64,000 nucleotides of DNA from Clostridiales bacterium (GTDB lineage Bacteria > Bacillota > Clostridia > Lachnospirales > Lachnospiraceae). Within the stretch, counting starts at the first letter, position 1, and every line of letters starts with the position of its first letter. Location: positions 1 through 64,000 of the forward strand of contig JAJPZY010000144.1 in assembly GCA_021204085.1 (NCBI GenBank), read 5' to 3'. Of the stretch, positions 44,640 to 53,897 are shown piece after piece. Made by a program: the position numbers and the translations under genes. Under the pieces are notes generated by a model. That model saw only the letters and a program-made list of their open reading frames with translations, was not told where the DNA came from and ran no database searches.

Positions 44640-47600
44640 CTACTGCTCCAGTTGACTCTCGATAAGATCTACAGAGACGAGCGCAGACACGCCCTTCTCC
44701 TGCATCGTAATTCCGTACAGCCGGTCCGCCGCGACCATAGTCCCGCGCCGGTGTGTAATCACAATAAACTGCGTGTGCTGCGTCAGCTTATGCAGGTAAG
44801 TCGCATAACGCTCCACATTCGGGTCGTCCAGCGCCGCCTCTATCTCATCTAACAGACAGAACGGCGACGGTTTCAGATTCTGTATCGCAAAAAGCAGCGC
44901 GATTGCCGTCAGCGCTTTCTCGCCTCCGGAAAGCTGCATCATATTCTGCAGCTTTTTGCCGGGCGGCTGTGCGATGATGCGCACACCGCAGTCTAAGATA
45001 TCCTGATCTTCTCCCATCGTCAGCTCCAGTGTTCCCTTTCCGCCGCCGAAGAGCTCCTGAAACGCCTTATCAAACTCTCTCTGGATATCGGCGAATTTTT
45101 CCGCAAACTGCTTTTTCATGCCCTCGTCCAAATCCGCAATAATGTCTTCCAGCGTCTTTCTGGACTGTTCCAGATCCTCATGCTGTCCCTTAAGAAACGT
45201 ATATCTCTCCGAAACCTCCTTATACTCCTCAATAGCATTGACATTCACACTGCCCAGCTTTCGGATATCCTCTTTCAGACCGGAAATCTGTTTTTTCAGT
45301 TCCGCGGTCCCCGGCAAATCCTCTGACTTTTGCTTTTCCGCCTCATGCCGCGTCAGCTCATACTCCTGCCACATGTACTCTGTCTGTGACTCCCTGGTAT
45401 GTTCCAGCTTTTCCAGCCGGTCATTCAAACGAAAAAGCTCCTTATCCAGCTGTGCGAGCTCCGAGGACAACGCCTCCCGCTTTTCAAAAAATCCCTTTTG
45501 TTCACGGTTCATCGCATCCTTATCCGCCGAACACTGCTCCAGATTCGCCGAAAACGTCTCCCTCTTTCGCACTGCCTCCTCGCATCTTGCGGTCATCTCC
45601 TCAATCTGATGCTGTCGGTTTTCAATCTCCTGCCCGCTGTTGGAAGCATTCAGCAGAACCTCCTGCTGCGTACGGTGAAGATCAAGGATTTCCTCCGCCA
45701 CGCGCTGAATATTTTCTCTGGAAAAATCCGATTTCTGCTGCAGCTGCGCAATGGTTACATTGACCGCAGAAATCTCTTCATGCTTTCCCTGAATTTCATG
45801 CTGAATCCGATTAATCTCTTCGGTCAAAACCTCATTCGCGGCGGAAATATCCGCCTCCCGCTGACGGGACTGCTCTACCCGCAAATGAATCTGCTGTTTG
45901 TCTACCTCCGCCTCACTTTTCTCATCTTCCAGCTTCTGAATCTCGGCCTGAATATTTTCATAAAAAGCGGCCTGCTGCTCCTGCTCTTCTTTCAGATGCT
46001 CCACCTCTACCTGAAGTGTATTCTGCCGAAGATAAAAATCCTGCAGTGCCGTCTGAATCTCATCAAAATCGTCCTTTAAGAGTTCATCTGCCGTCCGGAC
46101 ATCCTCCAGACGCTCTTTTATCTTTTTTTCTTCCTCTTTCTGCTCTTTCAGGCGACGCTCCAAAGCAGAGATTTCACGGCTGCGCCCCAACAGGTTGCTG
46201 TTATTTTTAAATGCACCTCCGGTCATGGAACCGCCCGGGGATAATGATTCCCCTTCCAGTGTCACTATACGGAGAGACGACCGAAACTTTCTCTGGATGG
46301 CAATGGCGTGGTCAACCGTATCCGCCACCAGAATTCTTCCCAGAAGATATCCCGCCACCCCGCGATATTTTTCATCTGTCTTCACCAGCGTGTCCGCCAT
46401 ACCGATCGCGCCGGGCTCATGAAGCGCTTTTCTTGCAGGCACGGACTCGGGCGCCGACACATCTGTCAGTGGAAGAAAAGTCGCGCGACCGTATTTATTT
46501 TTCTTTAAAAAGGCGATCATCTGCTTCGCCGTCTCAGTATTATCTGTAACAATATTCTGGATACTTCCGCCGAGGGCAGTCTCAATCGCCGTCTCATACC
46601 GCTTGTCCACGCGAATCAGATCAGCAACCACCCCGTGAATGCCCGGCGTATCTGCCTTGCGCTCCATTACCCGGCGGATGCTGTTTCCGTATCCATCATA
46701 ACGCTCCGCAATATTTTTCAGCGATTCCAGGCGGGAAGCGTCCCGAATCGACTGGTGGCGAAGTTCCTCATGTTCCTTTTCAAGCTCTGCTGCCTGCTGT
46801 TGCCACTTTCTCCGCTTCTGATCAACGCTGATTTTCTTCTTCTCCATACTGAGAATCTTTTCATTCAGCGTATTCAGCGCTTCCTCTGACGAAGCGAGCT
46901 CTCCGGCCGCATCGGAACCGCTGCTCTTTCGTTCCAGAAGCTGTCTTGCAAGCTGCGCCTTTCGTATGTCTGCCTGCTCAATAATCGTGCTGTATCGCTG
47001 CTGCTCGCCCTCAGTGGCGGCTCTGGCATCCAGAAGTGAGAGGATTTCCTGCTTTCCCGCTTCGACCTGCTGCGTTTTCTTTGCTGCCGTCTTCTGCAAT
47101 TCATCCAGCACGTCCTTAAGCTGTTGCTTTCCGGCCTCTGCCTCAGCAATCATCTGATCCGCCTCAGCCTTTTCATCACTGTAGCGCTGTCCGGTCTGCT
47201 GCCGGCGGTCAACCTCCCCCTCCAGATCTCTTAAGCGCTCCTTTACATGCGATTCGCTCTGCTCAATGGTCCGAATCTGCTCCCGAAGCACGTTGATCTG
47301 GCCTTCAAACTTCTCCCGCTCAACATCAGCCTCGCCGATCTGACTCTGAAGGCTTGTAATCTGCGCATCATTTTCCTGAATTTTTAAATCCAGCTCCTCG
47401 TATTTCTGACGGGCTTCCTCAAACGCCGCCGAAGCCTCTGTTTGCTGCTGGTCGGCAATCTCATACTTTCCGCGGACAGACTCCTCTTCCGCATCCACGC
47501 GATCCATGTCCAGCAGGAAAAGATTCACCTCGCCGGCTTTCAGCTCTTCCTTCTTTTTTAAATATGTGCGTGCATGCTCCGACTGCCGCTCCAAAGGGCC

Positions 47601-48206
47601 GATCTGACGCTCCAGCTCTGTCAATATATCCGTAATACGCACCATGTTCTGCTGTTCCGTCTCCAGCTTTTTCATGGTCATTTGTTTACGCCGTTTAAAC
47701 TTTACAATTCCCGCCGCCTCGTCAAAGAGTTCCCGCCGTTCCTCCGGCTTTCCGCTTAAAATCCGATCGATCTGCCCCTGCCCGATAATGGAATATCCTT
47801 CTTTTCCGATACCGGTATCATAAAACATCTCATTAATATCTTTCAAACGGCACGCCGTTCCGTTTAAAAGGTATTCACTCTCCCCGGAACGATACACCCG
47901 CCGCGCCACCGTCACCTCATTGTAATCCACCGGCAGATAATGATCAGAATTATCCAATGTAATCGCCACATAAGCAAAGCTTACCGGCTTCCGGCTCTGC
48001 GTACCGGCGAAAATCACATCCTGCATGCTGGAGCTACGCAGCTGTTTTACCTTCTGCTCACCCAGAACCCACCGCACAGCATCCGCGATATTACTTTTTC
48101 CGCTGCCGTTCGGTCCTACAATACCTGTAATCCCGTTATGAAAATCGAGGACAATCCTGTTCGCAAAAGATTTAAACCCCTGTATTTCAATGGACTTCAG
48201 GTACAT
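44640..48206 (-). CDS. smc: chromosome segregation protein SMC
   Basis: Condensin ATPase, 1188 residues. The Walker A head FKSFANRIVLDFHNGITGIVGPNGSGKSNIADAVRWVLGEQ is at the N-terminus. Two long coiled coils (about 170-500 and 680-1020) flank a hinge domain around GIHGVVADLIRVDKRYETAIETALGGSIQNIVTDN. The C-terminal head has LSGGEKALTAIALLFAIQNLKPSPFCLLDEIEAALDD. Partners ScpA/ScpB are not in the window. AGGAGG site; the start overlaps the rnc stop by 20 bp. Conserved rnc-smc-ftsY order. Confidence 0.99.
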   Translation of the reverse strand: MYLKSIEIQGFKSFANRIVLDFHNGITGIVGPNGSGKSNIADAVRWVLGEQKVKQLRSSSMQDVIFAGTQSRKPVSFAYVAITLDNSDHYLPVDYNEVTVARRVYRSGESEYLLNGTACRLKDINEMFYDTGIGKEGYSIIGQGQIDRILSGKPEERRELFDEAAGIVKFKRRKQMTMKKLETEQQNMVRITDILTELERQIGPLERQSEHARTYLKKKEELKAGEVNLFLLDMDRVDAEEESVRGKYEIADQQQTEASAAFEEARQKYEELDLKIQENDAQITSLQSQIGEADVEREKFEGQINVLREQIRTIEQSESHVKERLRDLEGEVDRRQQTGQRYSDEKAEADQMIAEAEAGKQQLKDVLDELQKTAAKKTQQVEAGKQEILSLLDARAATEGEQQRYSTIIEQADIRKAQLARQLLERKSSGSDAAGELASSEEALNTLNEKILSMEKKKISVDQKRRKWQQQAAELEKEHEELRHQSIRDASRLESLKNIAERYDGYGNSIRRVMERKADTPGIHGVVADLIRVDKRYETAIETALGGSIQNIVTDNTETAKQMIAFLKKNKYGRATFLPLTDVSAPESVPARKALHEPGAIGMADTLVKTDEKYRGVAGYLLGRILVADTVDHAIAIQRKFRSSLRIVTLEGESLSPGGSMTGGAFKNNSNLLGRSREISALERRLKEQKEEEKKIKERLEDVRTADELLKDDFDEIQTALQDFYLRQNTLQVEVEHLKEEQEQQAAFYENIQAEIQKLEDEKSEAEVDKQQIHLRVEQSRQREADISAANEVLTEEINRIQHEIQGKHEEISAVNVTIAQLQQKSDFSRENIQRVAEEILDLHRTQQEVLLNASNSGQEIENRQHQIEEMTARCEEAVRKRETFSANLEQCSADKDAMNREQKGFFEKREALSSELAQLDKELFRLNDRLEKLEHTRESQTEYMWQEYELTRHEAEKQKSEDLPGTAELKKQISGLKEDIRKLGSVNVNAIEEYKEVSERYTFLKGQHEDLEQSRKTLEDIIADLDEGMKKQFAEKFADIQREFDKAFQELFGGGKGTLELTMGEDQDILDCGVRIIAQPPGKKLQNMMQLSGGEKALTAIALLFAIQNLKPSPFCLLDEIEAALDDPNVERYATYLHKLTQHTQFIVITHRRGTMVAADRLYGITMQEKGVSALVSVDLIESQLEQ

Positions 48207-48888
48207 ACTTTCCTCCTAACTGCAGGATGGCATGATACGCTGCCTCCTGTTGCGCCGCTTTTTTCGTCGCGCCTTCACCGCACCCCATCGGCTTCCCGCC
48301 GATGCGGGCTTCAACCTGATACGTTTTATTATGAGCAGGTCCGTATTCTCCAACCTGAACATATTCCAGCTTTCCCATCCCGCGGCCCTGAATCATCTCC
48401 TGTAAAATCGTCTTACTATCGTAAAAGAGCTGCATGTGCTCCATATCATTCAAAACAAAACGGAAGATAAACTCCTTCGCCTTCTCAAAACCACCGTCCA
48501 GATAGACGGCTCCCATGACCGCTTCAAATGCGTCCGACAAGACTGATTTCCGCTCCCTCCCGCCGGTCTGCGCCTCACCTTTCCCCAGGAAGAGAAAATC
48601 CCCCAGATGCAGCCCTTTTGTACAAAAGGCAAGCGTCTGCTCACAGACAACGCTGGCCCGCACCCGCGTCAGTTCCCCTTCATCCCAGTCCGGATGAAGA
48701 TGATACAGATGTTCGCTTGTAACAATTTCCAGCACAGCATCCCCCAAAAATTCAAGACGCTCATTGTTATACGTTTTTTTCATCCCGCGCTCATTCGCAT
48801 AAGAACTGTGCGTAAGAGCCTGTCTTAACAATCCTTCATTGTGAAATCTATATCCGATCTTCTCCTGGAATTCCTGCAGCTTTTCCAT
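48187..48888 (-). CDS. rnc: ribonuclease III
   Basis: Double-strand RNA endonuclease for rRNA processing. 233 residues. The RNase III signature is NERLEFLGDAVLEIVTSEHL, with the second acidic cluster in SDAFEAVMGAVYLDGG. The C-terminal dsRBD has PAHNKTYQVEARIGGKPMGCGEGATKKAAQQEAAYHAI. It lies between acpP and smc in the conserved order, and its 3' end overlaps smc by 20 bp. Confidence 0.98.
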   Translation of the reverse strand: MEKLQEFQEKIGYRFHNEGLLRQALTHSSYANERGMKKTYNNERLEFLGDAVLEIVTSEHLYHLHPDWDEGELTRVRASVVCEQTLAFCTKGLHLGDFLFLGKGEAQTGGRERKSVLSDAFEAVMGAVYLDGGFEKAKEFIFRFVLNDMEHMQLFYDSKTILQEMIQGRGMGKLEYVQVGEYGPAHNKTYQVEARIGGKPMGCGEGATKKAAQQEAAYHAILQLGGKYVPEVH

Positions 48889-48917
48889 GGACTATCTTTC
48901 CCCTTTTTTACATGTGC

Positions 48918-48945
48918 AGGGCTGCCGTACCCGTACAGCAGCCCT
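48918..48945 (-). terminator. hairpin between acpP and rnc
   Basis: AGGGCTGC and GCAGCCCT form an 8-bp G/C-rich stem. The minus strand lacks an immediate U-tract (GCACATGTAAAAAAG follows), so it may be a partial terminator that lowers rnc-smc expression relative to acpP. Confidence 0.45.
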
Positions 48946-48975
48946 GTGTTTACCGTACTATTATGCAACCACGCC

Positions 48976-49203
48976 CTAAAGAGAACTGATTCGAATCTGC
49001 TCTACAGCATCGCCGACCGTCCGAATCTGATCGGCCGCTTCCGTAGGAATCTCAATACCGAACTCTTCTTCCAACTCGGTGATGATCTGGAATAAATCCA
49101 AAGAATCAGCGTCCAGTTCCTCGAAAGTTGTCTCTTCGGTAATATCATCCGCGTCCACATCCAGTACGTTTGCAATGATACTCTGAATCTTATCGAATTC
49201 CAT
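48976..49203 (-). CDS. acpP: acyl carrier protein
   Basis: Carrier of growing fatty-acid chains, 75 residues and acidic. The phosphopantetheine serine is in ELDADSLDLFQIITELEEEFGIEIP (DSL motif). The track start is 14 codons too early; GGAGGGGAGG before MEFDKIQ sets the ATG at 49203. It follows plsX by 92 nt. Confidence 0.97.
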   Translation of the reverse strand: MEFDKIQSIIANVLDVDADDITEETTFEELDADSLDLFQIITELEEEFGIEIPTEAADQIRTVGDAVEQIRISSL

Positions 49204-49295
49204 TTCATCCTCCCCTCCTTTCCTCACATATTTTCTATAAAGCAAATGATTACTTATTCACACAAGTCTTCTTTTTTCAATTAGAAACTGCACTC

Positions 49296-50300
49296 TTATG
49301 AAGAAAAATTCTCCTTCAGCTTCTCGCTGATTCCCTGCCGTTTATAAGTCTGACACTGAATCACCGCATTCTTCACATCCTTTGCCTTCGAGCTTCCGTG
49401 AATCTTTACCACCAGGCCGCGGCAGCCGAGAAGCGGCGCTCCGCCATATTCAGAGGCATCAAACTCCTTTAAGGTCTGCTTCAATGCCGGTTTAATCAAA
49501 AGCGCGCCAATCTTCGTCCGCAGGGATGACATCAGCCCCGCCTTCACCTTATCCAGAAGTGTAGCCGCGACTCCTTCATAAAGTTTTAAAACAATATTCC
49601 CGGCAAAAGCTTCACAGACAATAACATCCGCTCCGCCATGAGGAATCTCTCTGGCTTCAATACTTCCGATAAAGTGAATACCCGGACAGGTTTTCAGCAG
49701 AGGATATGTTTCTTTCACCAGCGCGTTACCTTTCTCCTCCTCGGCACCGATATTCAAAATGCCCACCCGGGGATTCTTTATCCCGATAACATTCTCCATA
49801 TAAATGGAACCCATCTGCGCAAACTGCACCAGATGTGACGGCCGTGCGTCCACATTCGCGCCCGCGTCCACCAGAAGCGCCACTCCTTTTTCTGTGGGAA
49901 TCAATGGCGACAGCGCCGGCCGTTCCACCCCTTTGATCCGTCCGACGATCGTCTGACCGCCAACCAGAATTGCACCGGAATTACCCGCGGATACAATCGC
50001 GTCCGCCTCCCCGCATTTCACCATATTCATACCAACCACCATAGAGGACTGCTTTTTTTCACGAATCGCGGAAACCGGATGCTCCGCTGTCTCAATCACC
50101 TCTTCACAATGTACGACCTCGATTCGTTCGGAATCAAAGCTGTACTTGCCAAGCTCTGCCCGGATCTGTTCCTGCCGGCCGGTAAGAATCACTGAAATAT
50201 CCTGATGAGCATTGACTGCATCAACCGCACCTTTTACTATTTCAGCCGGTGCATTGTCGCCTCCCATGGCATCCACCACGACACGAACTGTTTCAGCCAT
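49296..50300 (-). CDS. plsX: phosphate acyltransferase PlsX
   Basis: Makes acyl-phosphate from acyl-ACP, the donor used by PlsY (18.6 kb here). 334 residues. [20 protein letters not shown] at the N-terminus, [27 protein letters not shown] and the C-terminal [30 protein letters not shown] are family signatures. GGGAGG gives the start at 50300. It belongs to the rpmF-plsX-acpP group, though 355 nt with a repeat and a terminator separate it from rpmF. Confidence 0.98.
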   Translation of the reverse strand: [334 protein letters not shown]

Positions 50301-50388
50301 ATATAAGACCTCCCGTTCTTTAGTTATCATAAAATATACATCAATATGTTCTATAAATCAACCTTACTTTCAATGTTGCTATTTCCAC

Positions 50389-50590
50389 GATGTTGCTATT
50401 CACAGTACACCACCTGACATGCGCAAAAGCAGCCGTTTCACGTCTGACGCAGCAAAAACGCTGCTCATTTTTTTGCTTATGCAGGTGGAGTTCCTGCTTC
50501 ACAGGTTACATCGGCATCGTGATACAGTCTCTTACGTGCAAGCACGACGATCCTGCATCACAATACCGATGCACTGTGAATAGCAACATC
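50389..50590. repeat. palindromic repeat family 1, full-length copy C
   Basis: A 202-bp element with perfect 18-bp terminal inverted repeats (GATGTTGCTATTCACAGT and its complement). Inside, CCACCTGACATGCGCAAAA and TTTTGCTTATGCAGGTGG form a second dyad, followed by AGTTCCTGCTTC as in copy A; the right arm CATCGGTATTGTGATGC-like block is also inverted. No ORF is inside. It fills most of the 355-nt gap between rpmF and plsX. Confidence 0.9.
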
Positions 50591-50596
50591 TTAAAA

Positions 50597-50634
50597 ACAA
50601 AAAATCAAGGATTCAACCTGCATCGAACCCTTGA
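50597..50634 (-). terminator. rpmF terminator
   Basis: TCAAGGATTC and GAACCCTTGA pair with one mismatch around a 10-14 nt loop, 22 nt after the rpmF stop; on the minus strand it is followed by TTTTTTGTTTTT. Confidence 0.75.
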
Positions 50635-50655
50635 CTTCCTGTAATTTTCATAAAA

Positions 50656-50835
50656 TTAATCGACAGCAATGATTTCTTTCTTGTTGTAGCTGCCGCAATT
50701 CCTGCAAACTCTGTGCGGAACCATCAGCTCGCCGCATTTGCTGCACTTCACCAAAGTCGGAGCACTCATCTTCCAATTTGCTCTTCTCTGATCTCTTCTT
50801 CCCTTGGAAGATTTATTTTTCGGACAAATCGACAT
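50656..50835 (-). CDS. rpmF: 50S ribosomal protein L32
   Basis: A 59-residue zinc-ribbon ribosomal protein. MSICPKNKSSKGRRDQRRANWKM is typical; the zinc site is CSKCGELMVPHRVCRNC (CxxC-CxxC). GGAGGTGGATGCG marks the ATG at 50835; the track start is 11 codons too early. A consensus sigma-A promoter lies 48 bp upstream. The DUF177 (yceD) gene that normally precedes rpmF is missing. Confidence 0.98.
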   Translation of the reverse strand: MSICPKNKSSKGRRDQRRANWKMSAPTLVKCSKCGELMVPHRVCRNCGSYNKKEIIAVD

Positions 50836-51151
50836 CGCATCCACCTCCAATGCTACATTTCTTTTCAAATCACACTTGGGTTATTATAACCACACTGCTG
50901 ACATTTGTCAACCAGTTTTTGATGATACAAGGGACAAAAGATTGGAAATCGAATGCTGGCATTCGCATTTGCGATCTTGGGGACCGCCAAAACATGAGGA
51001 AGTAGCAAATTTGACCGGTTTGGGGGCAAATTTAGCGGATTCCGAATGTTTTTCGGATTGCGGGATAAGTGAGATAGGAAATCTTTGATTTCCGTAATCG
51101 AACTTATGCACAGCAGCGGTTTTTGTGAAGCAATCCGAAGTATCATCATTG
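50836..51151. other. gap upstream of rpmF
   Basis: The 316-nt gap contains the rpmF promoter (50883-50911) and a small hairpin TCCGAA-TGTTT-TTCGGA near 51041. The 96-codon minus-strand ORF in the track overlaps the promoter and shows no domain features, so it is not called. I see nothing else. Confidence 0.6.
50883..50911 (-). promoter_or_regulatory. rpmF promoter, full consensus
   Basis: TTGACA (50906-50911), 17 bp, TATAAT (50883-50888) on the minus strand: a perfect sigma-A consensus. The leader before rpmF is about 40 nt. Confidence 0.95.
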
Positions 51152-52345
51152 TCATACTACGATCTTCTGCGCATCCGAAAAGTTCCGTTTGGAATAGAGG
51201 AAAACCGCATCCTTCTCCTTCAGGACGGTAGAGCCTGACGGAACAATCGCCTTTCCGTCCCGCCGAATCATGACGATCAGCGTTTGCCGGGAAATATCCA
51301 GATTACGGATTTCCTGTCCTACCCACCGATGTCTCTCATTCAGCACGATCTCTTTCAGGGTAAGGCCGACATCCCCTTTACCGCCTTCTGCCCCGAGAAT
51401 GATCACATCCCCGTCAAGAATGACGGTATCTCCCTTCGGAACGATCGTATCTTCCTCGCGCTGAATCACGGCGAGAATCAGTCCGGGCGGCAGCGGCAGA
51501 TCCATGACTTGCCGGTTCGTCCACGGATGTTCACCTGACACATGAAGACGTATAAACCTCAGTTCCTCCTCCATCAGATAATCCGCAGACTGTTTTAAGA
51601 TCGTATACTGTTCCACGAAGCCGGCAGACAAAATACCGGTAGGAATCGCCACCATGCCAACACCGAGGAATGTAATGATAATACCCAGAATACGCCCTGC
51701 GACAGTTACCGGATAAATATCCCCGTAGCCCACCGTCAGCAGTGTGGATACCGCCCACCAGAAGCCCGAAAAAGCATTCTGGAATACATCCGGCTGAGCA
51801 TTATGCTCCAAGCTGTACATGCACAGCGAAGAGGCAATCATCAGGACCAATATAATAAACACGGACGACGCAATCTGATCTTTCTTTCGTTTCAGAACAT
51901 CACCGATCACATTCAGCGCATCAGAGTAAGCATTAACACGAAACAGCCGAAGGATACGGACCACACGAAACATACGGAACGCCACCACTCCCGCCGGAAA
52001 CATAATCGGCAGATAAAACGGAAGAAATGAGAGCAGGTCAATCACACCATTAAAAGACAGCATATATTTGAGTCTGGATTTCCCTTCACTGATCCCGCGA
52101 TAAAGGTAATTCGCCGTCCAGACTCGAAGAACATATTCCACCGTGAAACCCACAACGGTGACCGCTTCCAGGATCGACAACACATCCAAATACTGTTCGG
52201 ATACGTCAAATGTCTCAAATATTGCAATAAAGAGATTCAATAATATCGCAGCTGTGATCAGGACATCAAAGAGCCTGCTCATGAAATCTCCCGCATATCC
52301 GATCTGTATAATTTCAAAAACCCGCTTTTTCTTTTCTTCTATCAT
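51152..52345 (-). CDS. voltage-gated-type potassium channel with two RCK-C (TrkA-C) domains
   Basis: A 397-residue K+ channel. Six membrane helices are seen: S1 near 25-45, S4 VVAFRMFRVVRILRLFRV (119-137, with Arg every third residue), and a pore loop with the selectivity filter TLLTVGYGDIYP (about 202-212). The cytosolic part has two TrkA-C/RCK-C-like repeats, one around LPPGLILAVIQREEDTIVPKGDTVILDGDVIILG (285-318) and the other around RQTLIVMIRRDGKAIVPSGSTVLKEKDAVFLY (353-385); no full Rossmann RCK-N is visible. It probably exports K+ under ligand and voltage control. No strong ribosome binding site. It occupies the place between ackA and rpmF. Confidence 0.92.
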   Translation of the reverse strand: MIEEKKKRVFEIIQIGYAGDFMSRLFDVLITAAILLNLFIAIFETFDVSEQYLDVLSILEAVTVVGFTVEYVLRVWTANYLYRGISEGKSRLKYMLSFNGVIDLLSFLPFYLPIMFPAGVVAFRMFRVVRILRLFRVNAYSDALNVIGDVLKRKKDQIASSVFIILVLMIASSLCMYSLEHNAQPDVFQNAFSGFWWAVSTLLTVGYGDIYPVTVAGRILGIIITFLGVGMVAIPTGILSAGFVEQYTILKQSADYLMEEELRFIRLHVSGEHPWTNRQVMDLPLPPGLILAVIQREEDTIVPKGDTVILDGDVIILGAEGGKGDVGLTLKEIVLNERHRWVGQEIRNLDISRQTLIVMIRRDGKAIVPSGSTVLKEKDAVFLYSKRNFSDAQKIVV

Positions 52346-52365
52346 TCGACTATTCTACATAAAGT

Positions 52366-52393
52366 GTCGCCCGCGATACTTCCCGCGGGCGAC
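52366..52393 (-). terminator. ackA terminator-like hairpin
   Basis: GTCGCCCGCG and CGCGGGCGAC make a perfect 10-bp stem, 8-nt loop, 34 nt after the ackA stop. The U-tract on the minus strand is short (ACTTTATG), so read-through into the channel gene is possible. Confidence 0.7.
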
Positions 52394-52426
52394 TGTACGG
52401 CAAACATTCTTCCGGTTATAATATCA

Positions 52427-53617
52427 TTACTTCACTAAAGCCACTGTATCTCTGGCAATCGCCAGTTCCTCATTCGTCGGGATTACGCAGACCTTAACCT
52501 TCGAATCCGGAGTAGAAATAACCAGGTCCTCGCCGCGCTTTTTATTGGCTTCCTCATCCAGAGTAATTCCAAGATATCCCAGATACTCACAGACTTTTTT
52601 GCGAACGGTCGGAGCGTTCTCGCCGATACCTGCGGTAAACGCGATCGCATCCACACCATTCAAAGCAGCCACATAAGAGCCGATATACTTCGCCACACGA
52701 TAACTGAAGACCTCAATGGCAGCCGCGCAAAGCTCATTGCCGTTGTTCATGCCCTCTTCCAGATCACGGAAATCGCTGGAAACCTTTGAAATACCCTGCA
52801 CGCCGGACTTCTTATTCAGTACATTCATAACGCCCGCGATATCCAGATTTTCCTTCTTCGCAATGAACTCCATGATCGCCGGATCAATATCTCCGGAGCG
52901 GGTACCCATAACAAGACCCTCCAGCGGAGTCAGTCCCATTGAGGTGTCTACACACTTGCCATCCTTCACTGCACTGATCGACGCGCCGTTGCCCAGGTGA
53001 GCAACAATGATTTTGGAGTTGCCCAGATCCATGCCGAGGAACTCAGCCATATGCTTGGATACAAAACTGTGGCTGGTGCCATGGAAGCCGTATCTGCGGA
53101 CTTTATACTTCTCATAATATTCATAAGGAAGGCCATAGAGATATGCTTTTTCCGGCATCGTCTGATGGAAAGCGGTGTCGAAAACGCCTACCATCGGTAC
53201 ATCCGGCATCAGCTCTTTGCAGGCATTGATGCCGATCAGGTTCGCCGGATTATGAAGCGGAGCCAGATCATTACACTCTTCTACTGCCGCAAGCATCTCA
53301 TCCGTAATCAGAGCGGAAGATGCAAACTTCTCACCGCCGTGAACAACACGATGTCCGACTGCTCCGACCTCTTTCAGATCCTTGATTGCTCCGGTCTTCT
53401 CATTCACCAGTGCATCCAGCACAAGCTGAATCGCTTCCTTGTGTGTCGGCATTGCTGCATCCGTAATCTCCTTATCAAGTCCGGCCTTCTGGTAGGTAAG
53501 ACGCCCGTCGATACCGATTCTCTCGCAGAGTCCCTTCGCCAAAACAGATTCTGTCTCAGAGTCAATCAGCTGATATTTCAGTGATGAGCTGCCGCAGTTA
53601 ATAACTAATACATTCAT
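52427..53617 (-). CDS. ackA: acetate kinase
   Basis: Converts acetyl-phosphate and ADP to acetate and ATP, the energy-yielding end of acetate fermentation. 396 residues. MNVLVINCGSSSLKYQLID and VGHRVVHGG are signatures; the nucleotide part has GMGARSGDIDP-like MGTRSGDIDPAIM and FTAGIGENAPTVRKKVCEYL. The track start is 14 codons early; GGGAG before the ATG at 53617 fixes it. Its usual partner pta is not adjacent: upstream lies the sugar ABC importer. Confidence 0.98.
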   Translation of the reverse strand: MNVLVINCGSSSLKYQLIDSETESVLAKGLCERIGIDGRLTYQKAGLDKEITDAAMPTHKEAIQLVLDALVNEKTGAIKDLKEVGAVGHRVVHGGEKFASSALITDEMLAAVEECNDLAPLHNPANLIGINACKELMPDVPMVGVFDTAFHQTMPEKAYLYGLPYEYYEKYKVRRYGFHGTSHSFVSKHMAEFLGMDLGNSKIIVAHLGNGASISAVKDGKCVDTSMGLTPLEGLVMGTRSGDIDPAIMEFIAKKENLDIAGVMNVLNKKSGVQGISKVSSDFRDLEEGMNNGNELCAAAIEVFSYRVAKYIGSYVAALNGVDAIAFTAGIGENAPTVRKKVCEYLGYLGITLDEEANKKRGEDLVISTPDSKVKVCVIPTNEELAIARDTVALVK

Positions 53618-53820
53618 GATGTGTTCTCCCTTCGGTTTAAAGTATGTCTCATAAGGCAAAATATGCCTACGCTTCTATTATAGACAAATTCAGGCGGAGT
53701 GCAAGTGATTTTGACGATTTTTCACAAGCAGATCATGAATTCTTTGTGCATGTTGATATTTTTTTAACGCACTTCATATCACCCTGACATCCCATCTGAA
53801 ATCGTTGCCGGTTTTAACGC

Positions 53821-53856
53821 AGAAAGAAGAGCCGCCATACGACAGCTCTTCTTTCT
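53821..53856 (-). terminator. terminator of the sugar ABC importer operon
   Basis: AGAAAGAAGAGC and GCTCTTCTTTCT are a perfect 12-bp inverted repeat, 42 nt after the last permease gene. Both strands have T-rich flanks. Confidence 0.75.
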
Positions 53857-53897
53857 TTATAAACAATGCTTTTGTTCCAAAATTCTTATACAATCCC

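Noticed and set aside
50865-51155. 96-codon minus-strand ORF upstream of rpmF, as a possible missing DUF177 gene
   Set aside because: It overlaps the perfect rpmF promoter and its translation has no DUF177-like features (no conserved Cys-rich C-terminus in the right order).
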